DNA from: JACMLD01 sp039916305
GTDB lineage: Bacteria; Bacteroidota; Bacteroidia; Chitinophagales; Chitinophagaceae
Assembly (NCBI GenBank): GCA_039916305.1
Contig: JBDSLR010000034.1
Span: forward strand, 1-64,000
Length of the DNA: 64,000 nt
Direction: 5' to 3'
Shown here: positions 8,426 through 17,666 of the stretch, one piece after another
Layout: every line of letters begins with the position of its first letter
Position numbering within the stretch: position 1 is the stretch's first letter
The notes under the pieces: model-generated
What the model saw: the letters and a program-made list of their open reading frames with translations, nothing else
The model's database searches: none
What the model was told of the DNA's origin: nothing
Program-made: the position numbers and the translations under genes

Positions 8426-10618
8426 ATGGAATTAGCTGCAACTAGCATTGAGACAAAAAACGAAGAAGCCGTATTTACCCGGCGACCGGTTGAAGTTGAA
8501 AAATTTTATTACGACAACAGTATTGTAAGGGCATTTGGATATGCTACGGTGGTTTTTAGCATTGTTGGTATGCTGGCAGGTCTCTTTGCTGCCGTACAAC
8601 TATACTTACCCCAAATCAGCATGAACTTCGCTCCAACAACCTTTGGCCGGGTAAGGCCATTGCACACCAATGCTATCATTTTTGCATTTGTAGGCAATGC
8701 AACATTTGCAGGCGTCTATTATTCGTTACAACGTTTATGCAAGGCAAGAATGTTTAACGATAGGTTAAGCTGGATACATTTTTGGGGATGGCAGTCTATT
8801 ATTGTTGCCGCTGCCATTAGTTTATTATTAGGCAAAACAACCGGCAAAGAATATGCAGAACTGGAATGGCCCATTGATATTGCCATCACCGTGGTTTGGA
8901 TAATATTTGGTATCAATATGTTTGGCACTATCGTTAAGAGAAGAGAGAAACACCTATATGTAGCTATCTGGTTTTACATTGCCACCTGGGTTACCGTGGC
9001 ATTATTGCATATCGTGAATTCAATTGAGATACCTGTCTCATTCATGAAGAGCTATAGCTGGTACGCGGGCGTACAGGATGCATTGGTGCAATGGTGGTAC
9101 GGCCACAATGCGGTTGCGTTTTTTCTAACCACACCCGTATTAGGCCTGATGTATTATTTTCTTCCAAAAGCAGCGAACAGGCCTGTTTATTCTTATCGCC
9201 TTTCGATTATACATTTCTGGGCGCTTATTTTTTTATACATCTGGGCTGGCCCGCACCACTTGTTGTATACGGCCTTACCGGACTGGGCGCAATCGCTTGG
9301 CATTGTCTTTTCAATTATGCTGATAGCACCCAGCTGGGGAGGTATGTTAAATGGGTTGTTTACACTGCGTGGGGCATGGGACAAAGTAAGGGAAGAGCCG
9401 GTATTGAAATTCATGGTGGTGGCTATTACTTGCTATGGTATGGCTACGTTTGAAGGACCATTGCTGAGTTTAAAAAGCGTAAATGCGATTTCCCATTTTA
9501 CTGACTGGACCATTGCGCATGTGCATATAGGCGGGCTAGGCTGGAATGGTTTTATGGCCTTTGCAATCCTTTACTATATGGTGCCCAGACTCTGGGATAC
9601 GACGCTATATTCTAAAAAACTAGCCACCAATCACTTTTGGCTGGGTACCATTGGTATCATTATTTATGCTGTACCCATGTACTGGGCCGGGTTTGAACAA
9701 AGTTTAATGTGGAAATCATTTACGCCGGAAGGACAATTGAAATTTCAGTTCCTCGAAACGGTCACCAGCATTAAGCCATTTTATGTATTACGTAGTATCG
9801 GAGGAGCAATTTACCTGTCGGGGGCATTTTTCATGGTATATAATCTATACAAAACTATTAAACAAGGTTCATTTATCGCCAATGAAGCGGCCCAGGCAGC
9901 ACCGCTGATGAAAACCGTCAGTGAAAAAAAGGAATACTGGCACCGTATAATCGAAAGAAAACCGATGACGATGCTGGTGCTGAGTTTAATTGTAGTTGCA
10001 ATTGGTGGGCTGATAGAAATGATCCCAACCTTCCTGGTGAAATCTAATATCCCCACCATTGCAAGTGTAAAACCATATACACCGCTGGAACTGCAGGGAC
10101 GCGATATTTACCTGCGCGAAGGCTGCTACAACTGCCATTCACAGATGATTCGGCCGTTCCGGGATGAAGTAGCACGTTATGGTGAGTATTCAAAAGCAGG
10201 TGAGTTTGTATACGATCATCCTTTTCAGTGGGGCAGTAAACGCACCGGTCCTGATTTAGCCCGGGAAGGTGGCAAATACCCTGACAGCTGGCATTATAAT
10301 CATATGTATGACCCCAGGTCTATGTCGCCTGGTTCCATTATGCCGCAGTATACCTGGTTGCTCGATGACCAGCTGGACACGGCATCAACACCGGCAAAAA
10401 TAAGGGCCATGCAAACGCTTGGGGTTCCCTACCCAAAAGGATATGATAAGATAGCCAATATAGATCTGATGCACCAGGCAGATTCTATTGCAGCCAACCT
10501 TAAGAAAGATAAGATTACAACACCGTCTAACGCAGAAATAATAGCCTTGATTGCTTACATGCAGCGTATTGGCAGAGATATCAAATCACAACCGCAAAAA
10601 GCAATCGTTGAGCAATAA
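8426..10618 (+). CDS. ccoNO: cbb3-type cytochrome c oxidase, fused subunits I and II
   Basis: Residues 1 to about 490 are the twelve-helix haem-copper subunit CcoN, with histidine-rich helices such as HTNAIIFAFVGNATFAG, WWYGHNAVAFFLT and TIAHVHIGGLGWNGF. Residues about 510-730 are the CcoO part: a membrane anchor and a c-type cytochrome with the haem site C567-Y-N-C570-H571 followed by SQMIRPFRDEVARYGEYS. The fusion of both subunits into one 730-residue chain is common in Bacteroidota. The enzyme reduces oxygen with high affinity and pumps protons. It is the core gene of the operon from 5.7 to 14.6 kb. Confidence 0.96.
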   Translation: MELAATSIETKNEEAVFTRRPVEVEKFYYDNSIVRAFGYATVVFSIVGMLAGLFAAVQLYLPQISMNFAPTTFGRVRPLHTNAIIFAFVGNATFAGVYYSLQRLCKARMFNDRLSWIHFWGWQSIIVAAAISLLLGKTTGKEYAELEWPIDIAITVVWIIFGINMFGTIVKRREKHLYVAIWFYIATWVTVALLHIVNSIEIPVSFMKSYSWYAGVQDALVQWWYGHNAVAFFLTTPVLGLMYYFLPKAANRPVYSYRLSIIHFWALIFLYIWAGPHHLLYTALPDWAQSLGIVFSIMLIAPSWGGMLNGLFTLRGAWDKVREEPVLKFMVVAITCYGMATFEGPLLSLKSVNAISHFTDWTIAHVHIGGLGWNGFMAFAILYYMVPRLWDTTLYSKKLATNHFWLGTIGIIIYAVPMYWAGFEQSLMWKSFTPEGQLKFQFLETVTSIKPFYVLRSIGGAIYLSGAFFMVYNLYKTIKQGSFIANEAAQAAPLMKTVSEKKEYWHRIIERKPMTMLVLSLIVVAIGGLIEMIPTFLVKSNIPTIASVKPYTPLELQGRDIYLREGCYNCHSQMIRPFRDEVARYGEYSKAGEFVYDHPFQWGSKRTGPDLAREGGKYPDSWHYNHMYDPRSMSPGSIMPQYTWLLDDQLDTASTPAKIRAMQTLGVPYPKGYDKIANIDLMHQADSIAANLKKDKITTPSNAEIIALIAYMQRIGRDIKSQPQKAIVEQ

Positions 10619-10636
10619 TTCAAAAAAGATAAAATC

Positions 10637-10798
10637 ATGAAATTCATTCATTATATAGAGAAGATTGGTGGTATAGATATTTTTGGTATTGCCTCACTCG
10701 CCATTTTCACACTGTTTTTCCTGGCTGTGCTGCTTTGGGTTTTTAAAACAAACAAGGAAACTTTTAACCAAATAAACCGAATCCCACTTGATAATTAA
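10637..10798 (+). CDS. ccoQ: cbb3 oxidase small subunit CcoQ
   Basis: This 53-residue protein runs from MKFIHYIEKIGG to INRIPLDN. It has one membrane helix (FGIASLAIFTLFFLAVLLWV) followed by a short polar tail. Its size, its single helix and its position between ccoNO and ccoP identify it as CcoQ, which stabilises the complex. It starts 18 bases after the ccoNO stop. Confidence 0.85.
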   Translation: MKFIHYIEKIGGIDIFGIASLAIFTLFFLAVLLWVFKTNKETFNQINRIPLDN

Positions 10799-10818
10799 GA
10801 ACCAAAAAACTGTTTTTT

Positions 10819-11979
10819 ATGCACACTAAAATGCGCAAGCTTGTACAATACATAACATGTTTAATGGGCAGCTCAGTGGTTGCAGGTCTCAACTATCTTC
10901 ATGCAGCCGGACCACCAATTCCTTCTTCAATAAATAGCCCGCTGGTGATTGGTTTTATTATTCTGATCCTGATTTTGTTACTGGTCATCGGTCTGCTGGC
11001 GAATTTACTGATCGGCGTAGCCCAGGTAAAAAGACAAAAAGAAAAGAAAGCAGGATCAAATGCAAAGTTGATTGTAACAACTGCCCTGTTTCTTTTGTTT
11101 TTCAGTAATTCGTTATGGGCCGGGGACAACCTTGTTGCGAAGACCAGCGAAATCATTTCCGGCGTTTCATCCACGGCTTTCTACCTCATAATTTCGGTCA
11201 TCTTCCTGGAACTGTTAATAATACTTGGCCTGCTTATCAATGTTAGAATTTTGTTGAAGGTAGAGAAGGAGGCCGTTGAAAAAGTAGCTGCTGCCTTTGC
11301 ATGGAAAGCCAAATTTATCAAATACTGGGCCCTTCTGAATAGCTTTAAGTCAAAAGAACAGGAAGCTGATATAGATCTTGGCCATGATTACGACGGCATC
11401 CGGGAGTTGGACAACCGTCTGCCACCCTGGTGGCTGTACGGCTTTTATCTCACCATAATTGTAGCGGGCATTTATTTATACCGCTTTCATGTGTCGCATA
11501 CGGGGCCAACCGGCATTCAGGAATATGAGACCGCTGTTGCCAGGGCGGATATTGACACAAAAGAATACCTGAAGAGCAAGGGCGAGGCTGTTGATGAAAA
11601 CACCGTAACCCTGCTGACCGATCCGGGAGACATGGCAGAAGGGAAAACATTTTTTCTAAAATCATGTGTCGCCTGTCATAATGAAGGCGGTGCAGGAAAC
11701 GTAGGGCCAAATCTTACTGATGATTACTGGCTGCATGGAGGGGATTTAAAAAATGTTTTCAGAACGATACGTTATGGTATTAACGCCATGCCGCAATGGC
11801 AAAACAGCTATTCCAATAAACAGATTGCAGAACTGGCCAGTTATGTAAAATCTTTGCAGGGTACCAGGCCGGCAAATGCCAAAGCGCCCGAGGGCGTACT
11901 TGAAAACGATAAAGCTGCACCTGGCAAATCCCTGGCTGACAGTACTGCTAAAACAGCAAGTGTAACTGCCATTAAATAA
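10819..11979 (+). CDS. ccoP: cbb3 oxidase cytochrome c subunit CcoP (single haem)
   Basis: The 386-residue protein has hydrophobic segments at about 42-66, 84-101 and 117-142. The CcoP N-terminal signature (DYDGIRELDNRLPPWW and a helix) lies at about 190-225, and a cytochrome c domain holds one CxxCH, C283-V-A-C286-H287, with a later AMPQW methionine ligand region. Canonical CcoP has two haems; this one has a single site, as is frequent in Bacteroidota. The first 180 residues, with three extra helices, are an extension relative to proteobacterial CcoP. It passes electrons to the CcoNO core. Confidence 0.92.
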   Translation: MHTKMRKLVQYITCLMGSSVVAGLNYLHAAGPPIPSSINSPLVIGFIILILILLLVIGLLANLLIGVAQVKRQKEKKAGSNAKLIVTTALFLLFFSNSLWAGDNLVAKTSEIISGVSSTAFYLIISVIFLELLIILGLLINVRILLKVEKEAVEKVAAAFAWKAKFIKYWALLNSFKSKEQEADIDLGHDYDGIRELDNRLPPWWLYGFYLTIIVAGIYLYRFHVSHTGPTGIQEYETAVARADIDTKEYLKSKGEAVDENTVTLLTDPGDMAEGKTFFLKSCVACHNEGGAGNVGPNLTDDYWLHGGDLKNVFRTIRYGINAMPQWQNSYSNKQIAELASYVKSLQGTRPANAKAPEGVLENDKAAPGKSLADSTAKTASVTAIK

Positions 11980-11988
11980 CCGTATAGC

Positions 11989-13425
11989 ATGAGCGCAACC
12001 GCGACAAATGATATTCAGAAAAAAGCACCTGCGAATGAATCTTTCCGGGATACGCTTGCAACGGTAGATGCAAAAGGCCAACGAAAATGGGTATTTGCGC
12101 AAAAGCCATCGGGGAAATTTTATAATATTCGTACTATTGTGAGCATTGGGTTCTTTGTCCTTTTCTTTTTATTGCCCTTTATAAAGTTAAATGGCCGGCC
12201 GCTTTTCCTGTTTAATATACCTGAAGCCAGGTTTATCATTTTTGGAAAGATATTCTGGCCGCAGGATTTTTTTATCCTGGGCGTCACCATGATCACTTTC
12301 ATAGTGTTTGTGGTATTATTTACAGCAGCCTTTGGACGTCTGTTTTGCGGGTGGGTCTGCCCTCAAACTATTTTTATGGAAATGCTTTTCCGTAAAGTTG
12401 AATTTCTAATTGAAGGAAATGCAGCCGAACAAAAATTACTGAAGCGCAGTGGCTGGACTTTTAGAAAAGTACGGATAAAACTGACCAAGCATCTTGCATT
12501 CTTCTTTTTAGCATTTGTTATTGCCAATTTCTTCCTCACCTATATCATCGGTGCAGATGCGCTTACAAAAATTATTATCGAGCCGGTGAGCCAGCATACA
12601 GCCGGACTGTTTTCCATCTTTATTTTTTCAGGTGTATTTTATGGTGTTTATGCTTATTTCAGGGAGCAGGTTTGCACAGTTATATGCCCTTATGGAAGAT
12701 TGCAGAGCGTATTGCTGGACCGAAATTCTATGATAGTTGCCTACGACTACAAAAGAGGCGAACCCAGGACAAAATACCGGAAAATACAGCAGGCGGAGAT
12801 TAATACCGGGGATTGCATTGATTGTTTCCAGTGCGTTAAGGTATGCCCAACGGGTATTGACATACGAAATGGTACCCAGATGGAATGTACTGGCTGCACT
12901 GCGTGTATTGATGCCTGCAATACAATGATGGATGCAACAGGCAGGGATCACGGGCTGATACGCTACGCCTCTGAAAATGGAATTGCCGATAAAAAGAAAC
13001 TGCGCTACACAGCGAGGATGAAATTGTATACCCTGGTATTAATCCTCCTGGCCGGATTGCTTTCCTTTTTGCTGACAACAAGAAAAAATGTAGATGGAAC
13101 CATTGTGAGGGCTCCGGGAATGTTATACCAGGAACGGGGTGAGGACAGCCTGTCTAATTTATACAGCATTAAAGTAATCAATAAGACATTGAATGATATT
13201 CCGGTAACATTACGTTTGGAGGATATACCAGGCAGGATTATAGAAGCAGAAGGTAAGAGCATTACAGTGAAGAAAGAGGCACAGGGCACGGGATCCTTTT
13301 TCATCGTACTGCCCAAAAGTTTTATGAGACAGCGAAAATTGTCCGTAAGAATAGGCCTCTACCAGGGCGATACAAAAATAACGGTGGCTGAGACAACTTT
13401 CATGGGCGCTTTTTCAAAATTCTAA
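11989..13425 (+). CDS. ccoG: cbb3 oxidase accessory protein CcoG (FixG/RdxA), iron-sulfur membrane protein
   Basis: The 478-residue protein has several membrane helices, the motif C120-G-W-V-C124-PQ, and two 4Fe-4S clusters built from the Cys-rich region C276-IDC-FQC-VKVC and CTGC-TAC-IDAC (about 276-310). The C-terminal part is an immunoglobulin-like periplasmic domain typical of CcoG. CcoG is a copper reductase that helps CuB delivery. It lies 9 bases after ccoP and 10 before ccoH, within one transcript. Confidence 0.94.
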   Translation: MSATATNDIQKKAPANESFRDTLATVDAKGQRKWVFAQKPSGKFYNIRTIVSIGFFVLFFLLPFIKLNGRPLFLFNIPEARFIIFGKIFWPQDFFILGVTMITFIVFVVLFTAAFGRLFCGWVCPQTIFMEMLFRKVEFLIEGNAAEQKLLKRSGWTFRKVRIKLTKHLAFFFLAFVIANFFLTYIIGADALTKIIIEPVSQHTAGLFSIFIFSGVFYGVYAYFREQVCTVICPYGRLQSVLLDRNSMIVAYDYKRGEPRTKYRKIQQAEINTGDCIDCFQCVKVCPTGIDIRNGTQMECTGCTACIDACNTMMDATGRDHGLIRYASENGIADKKKLRYTARMKLYTLVLILLAGLLSFLLTTRKNVDGTIVRAPGMLYQERGEDSLSNLYSIKVINKTLNDIPVTLRLEDIPGRIIEAEGKSITVKKEAQGTGSFFIVLPKSFMRQRKLSVRIGLYQGDTKITVAETTFMGAFSKF

Positions 13426-13435
13426 TTTTTCATTT

Positions 13436-13873
13436 ATGAGCTGGGGATATAAATTAATGATCATTTTCATTGTATTTGCGACAGGTATGGGCTATATGGT
13501 ATACCGTTGTTACGGAACCAATTTTGAACTGGTAGAAAAAGAATACTATAAAAGTGAATTGAAATACCAGGACGTAATTGACGGATCAAATAATGCCAAT
13601 CACCTCAGGTCGGCCCCCGGAATAATACAGGTTGGTACCGAAATCACATTGCAAATGCCGGCTGAAATGAAGAACAGCGAACTGTCTGGTTCCGTTCTGT
13701 TTTACAGTCCCAGTAATTCAAAGAACGACAAAAGATTTGCGTTGGCGCTTGATAAAAATGCTGGCCAGTCTTTTGGCCATACAATTTTACCGGGAAGGTA
13801 TGTTGTAAAAATTGAGTGGACCAGCAATGGAAAAAAATATTATTCCGAAAAAGTCTTAACCGTTTTGCAATAA
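13436..13873 (+). CDS. ccoH: FixH/CcoH-family oxidase assembly protein
   Basis: The 145-residue protein has one N-terminal membrane helix (LMIIFIVFATGMGYMVYRC) followed by a periplasmic domain containing the FixH signature LVEKEYYKSELKYQ (residues about 30-45). FixH/CcoH binds the oxidase during assembly. The stop codon overlaps the start of the next gene by one base (TAATG), so translation is likely coupled. Confidence 0.9.
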   Translation: MSWGYKLMIIFIVFATGMGYMVYRCYGTNFELVEKEYYKSELKYQDVIDGSNNANHLRSAPGIIQVGTEITLQMPAEMKNSELSGSVLFYSPSNSKNDKRFALALDKNAGQSFGHTILPGRYVVKIEWTSNGKKYYSEKVLTVLQ

Positions 13874-14583
13874 TGATTCCTATTTTACTATCCGGTCTTA
13901 TACTCGGCTTTGCCGGCAGTTTACATTGCGTAGGTATGTGCGGACCTTTAAGCCTTGCCTTGCCAACCGGGCATCTTACTGGCGCAATGAAATTGTTTTC
14001 ACTATTTGTGTACCAGTTGGGAAGGATTGTCATGTATGCCTTTATGGGCCTGCTGTTTGGGTTTGTGGGACGAGGGATATATATTGCTGGTTTTCAGCAA
14101 TGGTTTTCTATCAGCCTGGGCATATTTGTGCTGATGCTGGCTACTTTTTATTTTATGCAGGAAAGTTTTCTGCACCTGTCATTTTTAAATCGTTTTTATG
14201 CCGCTGTTAGCAGGTTTATTGGAAATATAATCAGCAGCAATACGGGCACCATTGGATTTCTTTTGTTGGGAATGGCAAACGGATTGTTGCCCTGTGGAAT
14301 GGTTTATATCGCACTGGCGGCAACGCTATCTTTCTACAAGGTCTATCAATCTGTAGGTTTTATGGCGATGTTTGGAACTGGTACTTTACCAGCTATGATG
14401 CTGGCGGCTTACAGTGCACAGCTACTGAACATGAAAATAAGACTGATATTTAAAAAATCAATCCCATTTTTTATAACGGCTGCGGGGCTGTTAATGATTT
14501 TACGTGGGATGAATGCCGGAGCACTTTTTAACAACCTTCATTTGCCGCAATCCATCCGGTCTGTTATCAGCTGTCAACATTGA
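13873..14583 (+). CDS. SafE/DsbD-type membrane protein (heavy-metal handling, oxidase operon)
   Basis: The 236-residue protein has six to seven membrane helices, the N-terminal motif GFAGSLHCVGMCGPLSLAL and a second half with GMANGLLPCGMVYIAL. This is the sulfite exporter TauE/SafE-like family (SafE_2), found at the end of cco operons across Bacteroidota. The paired CxxxC and PC motifs in the membrane recall DsbD-like or copper-handling proteins, so a role in copper or thiol transfer for oxidase assembly is likely but not shown. A longer frame starts at 13816 but would overlap ccoH by 58 bases; the ATG at 13873 fits the family start and the coupled TAATG junction. Confidence 0.85.
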   Translation: MIPILLSGLILGFAGSLHCVGMCGPLSLALPTGHLTGAMKLFSLFVYQLGRIVMYAFMGLLFGFVGRGIYIAGFQQWFSISLGIFVLMLATFYFMQESFLHLSFLNRFYAAVSRFIGNIISSNTGTIGFLLLGMANGLLPCGMVYIALAATLSFYKVYQSVGFMAMFGTGTLPAMMLAAYSAQLLNMKIRLIFKKSIPFFITAAGLLMILRGMNAGALFNNLHLPQSIRSVISCQH

Positions 14584-14848
14584 TGTTCTCTTCGCCAGAT
14601 TAAGCGGAATACGTTATTAAACCTCCCTATCATCGGCTACCCTATATCTGTAAACCCTACCCTATTTAGACAAGTTTGCGGTATAAATTTTTCTATAAAA
14701 ACCTTCCTGCGTCTGGCCAGGTATAAACTGAACCGTTTTCCAAAAGCCCTTTAATAGTTATTGGCAAACAAAAAAAAACAATCAATCAAGTATCAACCTT
14801 TATGCCTTGAGTTATTACTTGGGCGTACTCAGACCTTAAGATGCGCTT

Positions 14849-15625
14849 CTACTTGTATAAAACCTGTTCTTCCGTATAATAGGTCTTCATCATCCCACTA
14901 CTGGTGATAATGATAGGAAAACCAGTGGGACTCTTTGTTTTTGTTTTGCTGTGAATCTGCAAAAACTCTTTTACCTCACCGTTTATCTTACCTTTGTAAT
15001 TTTTATAAATTTGATCGATTTCTTTTTTCAGTGTATTCCTGATAATGGGTAACAACAACTTGATTTGGGCTTCCGGTATTGCAGCTGCAATGGAGTTCGG
15101 TGAAATCCGCGCCTGCCACAATATTTCATCAGAATAACTATTTCCGATACCGCGGATGACATCCTGATCAGTCAGCAGCTTTTTTACGTTTTTCTTCCGT
15201 TTGAACGCTTCTTTCAGATAACTAAAAGTCAGGTCGGGTGATAACGCGTCCACACCTGCTTTGTCAACCGGATCCAGTTTAATATTGGCATTGTGCATCC
15301 GGTCTGTGAGGGCGAGCCCGGTTCCGTCTTCAAAATGAAATTCCACTATCGTAGAATGATGTTCGTTTTTCTTCTGAAAAATAAACAGATCGCCCGTGAG
15401 CATCAGGTGAAGACCCAATAACTGTTTGCCTTCAAACTCAAACCGCATTTCCTTGCCCGATCTATATACTTTCTTTAATTTTTTATCCTTCAAAGCACGG
15501 GTCAGGGCTGCCTGGCTATCCTGCAGTTTTTGTCCATTGACAATTTTAATACTGCTCACTTTCTTCCCTGCTAAAGCCTGGTGAAGATTTCTCGTGAAGA
15601 CTTCAATATCTGGTAACTCGGGCAT
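14849..15625 (-). CDS. Fpg/Nei-family DNA glycosylase without zinc-finger cysteines
   Basis: The 258-residue protein begins MPELPDIEVFTRNLHQAL, with the N-terminal proline (after Met removal) and Glu that form the catalytic pair of Fpg/Nei glycosylases. It has the helix-two-turn-helix segment DQDVIRGIGNSYSDEILW (about 155-172). These enzymes remove oxidised bases and cut the strand. The C-terminus, where Fpg normally has a four-cysteine zinc finger, reads SGMMKTYYTEEQVLYK with no cysteine, so it belongs to the zinc-less finger group. It is a single gene, with no clear operon partner. Confidence 0.9.
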   Translation of the reverse strand: MPELPDIEVFTRNLHQALAGKKVSSIKIVNGQKLQDSQAALTRALKDKKLKKVYRSGKEMRFEFEGKQLLGLHLMLTGDLFIFQKKNEHHSTIVEFHFEDGTGLALTDRMHNANIKLDPVDKAGVDALSPDLTFSYLKEAFKRKKNVKKLLTDQDVIRGIGNSYSDEILWQARISPNSIAAAIPEAQIKLLLPIIRNTLKKEIDQIYKNYKGKINGEVKEFLQIHSKTKTKSPTGFPIIITSSGMMKTYYTEEQVLYK

Positions 15626-15921
15626 ATATTAAAATTCACATTTTTTATGCTATTGTCAAAAATAAAAAGTGGCTGGGGCCAGAATGTTAGCGGGGGTGCA
15701 GGTTGTGACGTCAATTTTCCACTGGGGCCCGTGTGTAATACCGTCGGCTTACAACCGGGTGTGGAAACTGTTACTCAAAACCCGATGGTAAAATATAATC
15801 TAAAGGAAGTCAATAGTGCGCAAAACGAGTTTTATAAGGAGATAACTTGTAGTGATATGTTGGAAAAGCCGGCAGTTTAGGCTGGCGCATGTTTTGATAC
15901 CTAACCTGTAAACAATTTTAT

Positions 15922-16131
15922 ATGAACAAAGTAATGATAGCGCTGATCGCAGGTTTCGTCGCTGGTATTTTATTGGCTCCGGAAAAAGGTTCTATTACCC
16001 GCAAAAAACTTAATGACGGCTTCGACGATCTTTCCAATAAGTTGGCTGACCTGAAAGAGAAATTTACCCCTGAAGAATCGAGTGAAGCAGATGGGTTGCC
16101 TGGCATTCCTAAGATGAGCGCCACAGTCTGA
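15922..16131 (+). CDS. YtxH-like small membrane protein
   Basis: A 69-residue protein with an N-terminal membrane helix MIALIAGFVAGILLAPEKGS. The 'GxxxGxLLAPxKGxxTRKKL' pattern is that of YtxH-domain proteins (general stress family), followed by a charged amphipathic segment DDLSNKLADLKEKF. Its function is unknown. The gene opens the run of stress-type genes that extends to about 37.8 kb. Confidence 0.75.
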   Translation: MNKVMIALIAGFVAGILLAPEKGSITRKKLNDGFDDLSNKLADLKEKFTPEESSEADGLPGIPKMSATV

Positions 16132-16328
16132 CTGCCTGATTGATGCAACTAGCGCAACTTACTATTTGATTGTGTAAAGCAGCCGCTGCAGGATTCCGAT
16201 GGATAGGTTCTGTGTGGCGCGTGAATATAAATATTGTAGCAGCAAGTAGTTTGTGATGACGCGGTATAGGTCGCAGCTTTAGCCGATAAATTTTATTCAT
16301 TATTTAATACTATTACAATTAAGCACTT

Positions 16329-16742
16329 ATGGAAATCAAAATGAATGAATCTACGCATAACCGGCCCGAAGGCAAACGACTTGTGGATGCACCCGCGGTT
16401 TTTATTGCGTTTGACGAACAGCAGGCCAAATTGCAAAATGAGGTGGCATGGAAAAAAAGTGATCACAATTCAATAACTGTTTTTAAATCTGGTGGCACAA
16501 CAACATTAATGACCGCCATGCATAAAGATGCTATATTAGAGGATCTTGATACGGAAGGTCTGTTATTGCTCCAGGTATTAGACGGCTGTATTGGTATTAC
16601 AGACGACAGGGATGGAGCAAGGACAATTACAGACAAACAAATGATGGCAGTGCACTTGGGTCGTAAACTGGAAGTAGTAGCGGAAAAAGAAAGCGTTGTA
16701 TTGCTGACAATAATCAGGGACGTAGCGGGTGAAATTTTTTAA
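16329..16742 (+). CDS. Small cupin-like protein
   Basis: The 137-residue protein has the beta-strand pattern of a cupin: WKKSDHNSITVFKSGG, then TTLMTAMHKDAILEDLDTEG, LLLLQVLDGCIGIT and MMAVHLGRKLEVVAEKESVVLLT. The family with the 'Wxx.DRNAITVFK' segment is common in Bacteroidota stress gene groups. The usual metal-binding histidines are largely missing (HKDAILEDL in place of HxH), so it may not be an enzyme. The ATG at 16329 could be replaced by the one at 16341 (MNEST). Confidence 0.7.
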   Translation: MEIKMNESTHNRPEGKRLVDAPAVFIAFDEQQAKLQNEVAWKKSDHNSITVFKSGGTTTLMTAMHKDAILEDLDTEGLLLLQVLDGCIGITDDRDGARTITDKQMMAVHLGRKLEVVAEKESVVLLTIIRDVAGEIF

Positions 16743-16822
16743 ATTGCCTGCATTTGACTTATTTAGAGTCTTCGTTTTTGGGGGACGTGGGTGTGATAAT
16801 CGCCTGACAGAAGAAATTTCCT

Positions 16823-17059
16823 CTATATCGAATCCATCAATTTTTCATTTGCATATTCAAGGGCTTCTACCGGCGAAGAGAAGCTTAGTGGCTTATTTTC
16901 CTTATCCAAAAATAATATACTTGCCGGATCTGTTGCGGGATCCAGCGCGTTATAACTGGCAGTAAAACATTCTGTAGGTTCAGCTCCGGATGAATGCAAA
17001 ATATGTGGTTCAATGGTTATCCAGATGTCCTTCCCTTTAATTTGAATCTTTTCCGTCAT
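16823..17059 (-). CDS. Small hypothetical protein
   Basis: The 78-residue product (MTEKIQIKGKDIWITIEPH and following) is soluble and mixed alpha/beta, with no cysteine pair, signal or family that I recognise. It has ordinary codon use and sits 49 bases downstream of the gene ending at 17108 on the same strand, so the two may share a transcript. Confidence 0.6.
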   Translation of the reverse strand: MTEKIQIKGKDIWITIEPHILHSSGAEPTECFTASYNALDPATDPASILFLDKENKPLSFSSPVEALEYANEKLMDSI

Positions 17060-17107
17060 AATAATTATTTTATTTCGTATTTAGTCTGATAATCTCCTCC
17101 CTCGAAT

Positions 17108-17581
17108 TTAGGTTACAATGCGCAAAGCCTGGTACGAACAATTGTCGATTAATTTACCAATCGTGTCTACAAGCTGCTGCGGTCTTTGTTCCGATACTTC
17201 CCATTGGCTGTTATGGCAGTGCAAATAACCAAAAAAGACGTCATTAAGTACCGTATGCCATGAAGAAGGTTCATTGCCTCCTCGTTTGAATTCAGGAGTA
17301 AGTCTGCCAATATAATGTACACCTTCATGGTCAAATTCAACAGTGTAAAAATAACTGATGCCTGATGGCCGGCTCCGGTGTTTCAATAAAATAGCATTTA
17401 CTTTTGCTTTTAAATCCGCGGGACAATTAGTATTATAAATAATCTGCGGAGGATTGCCCGATAAGCGGAAACACTGGCTTGGTTTAATTAACATACCCTC
17501 CAGCAAGACCAGCTCATCATCCAATAATGCCAGATCTTCCATCACTCCACTATGGCCATCGTCGTGTTTAGATAATCCCAT
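17108..17581 (-). CDS. Hypothetical protein, soluble
   Basis: The 157-residue protein starts MGLSKHDDGHSGVMEDLAL and shows a pattern of short strands and helices without membrane segments. No known motif is visible; HSRPSGISYFYTVEFDHEG-like strands suggest a small compact domain. It is followed by the hypothetical gene at 16823-17059 on the same strand. Confidence 0.65.
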   Translation of the reverse strand: MGLSKHDDGHSGVMEDLALLDDELVLLEGMLIKPSQCFRLSGNPPQIIYNTNCPADLKAKVNAILLKHRSRPSGISYFYTVEFDHEGVHYIGRLTPEFKRGGNEPSSWHTVLNDVFFGYLHCHNSQWEVSEQRPQQLVDTIGKLIDNCSYQALRIVT

Positions 17582-17666
17582 ACTATATTTTCAATATACA
17601 ATAACAAAAGTGTGCCATTTTTAACTGTTATCTTGTACTAAGATTTTTAGACAACTCCCTCAAATG

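Noticed and set aside
15647..15880. Plus-strand frame of 77 residues between the glycosylase and the YtxH gene
   Set aside because: No known motif, Gly/Val-rich composition, no RBS-like spacing; looks like chance.
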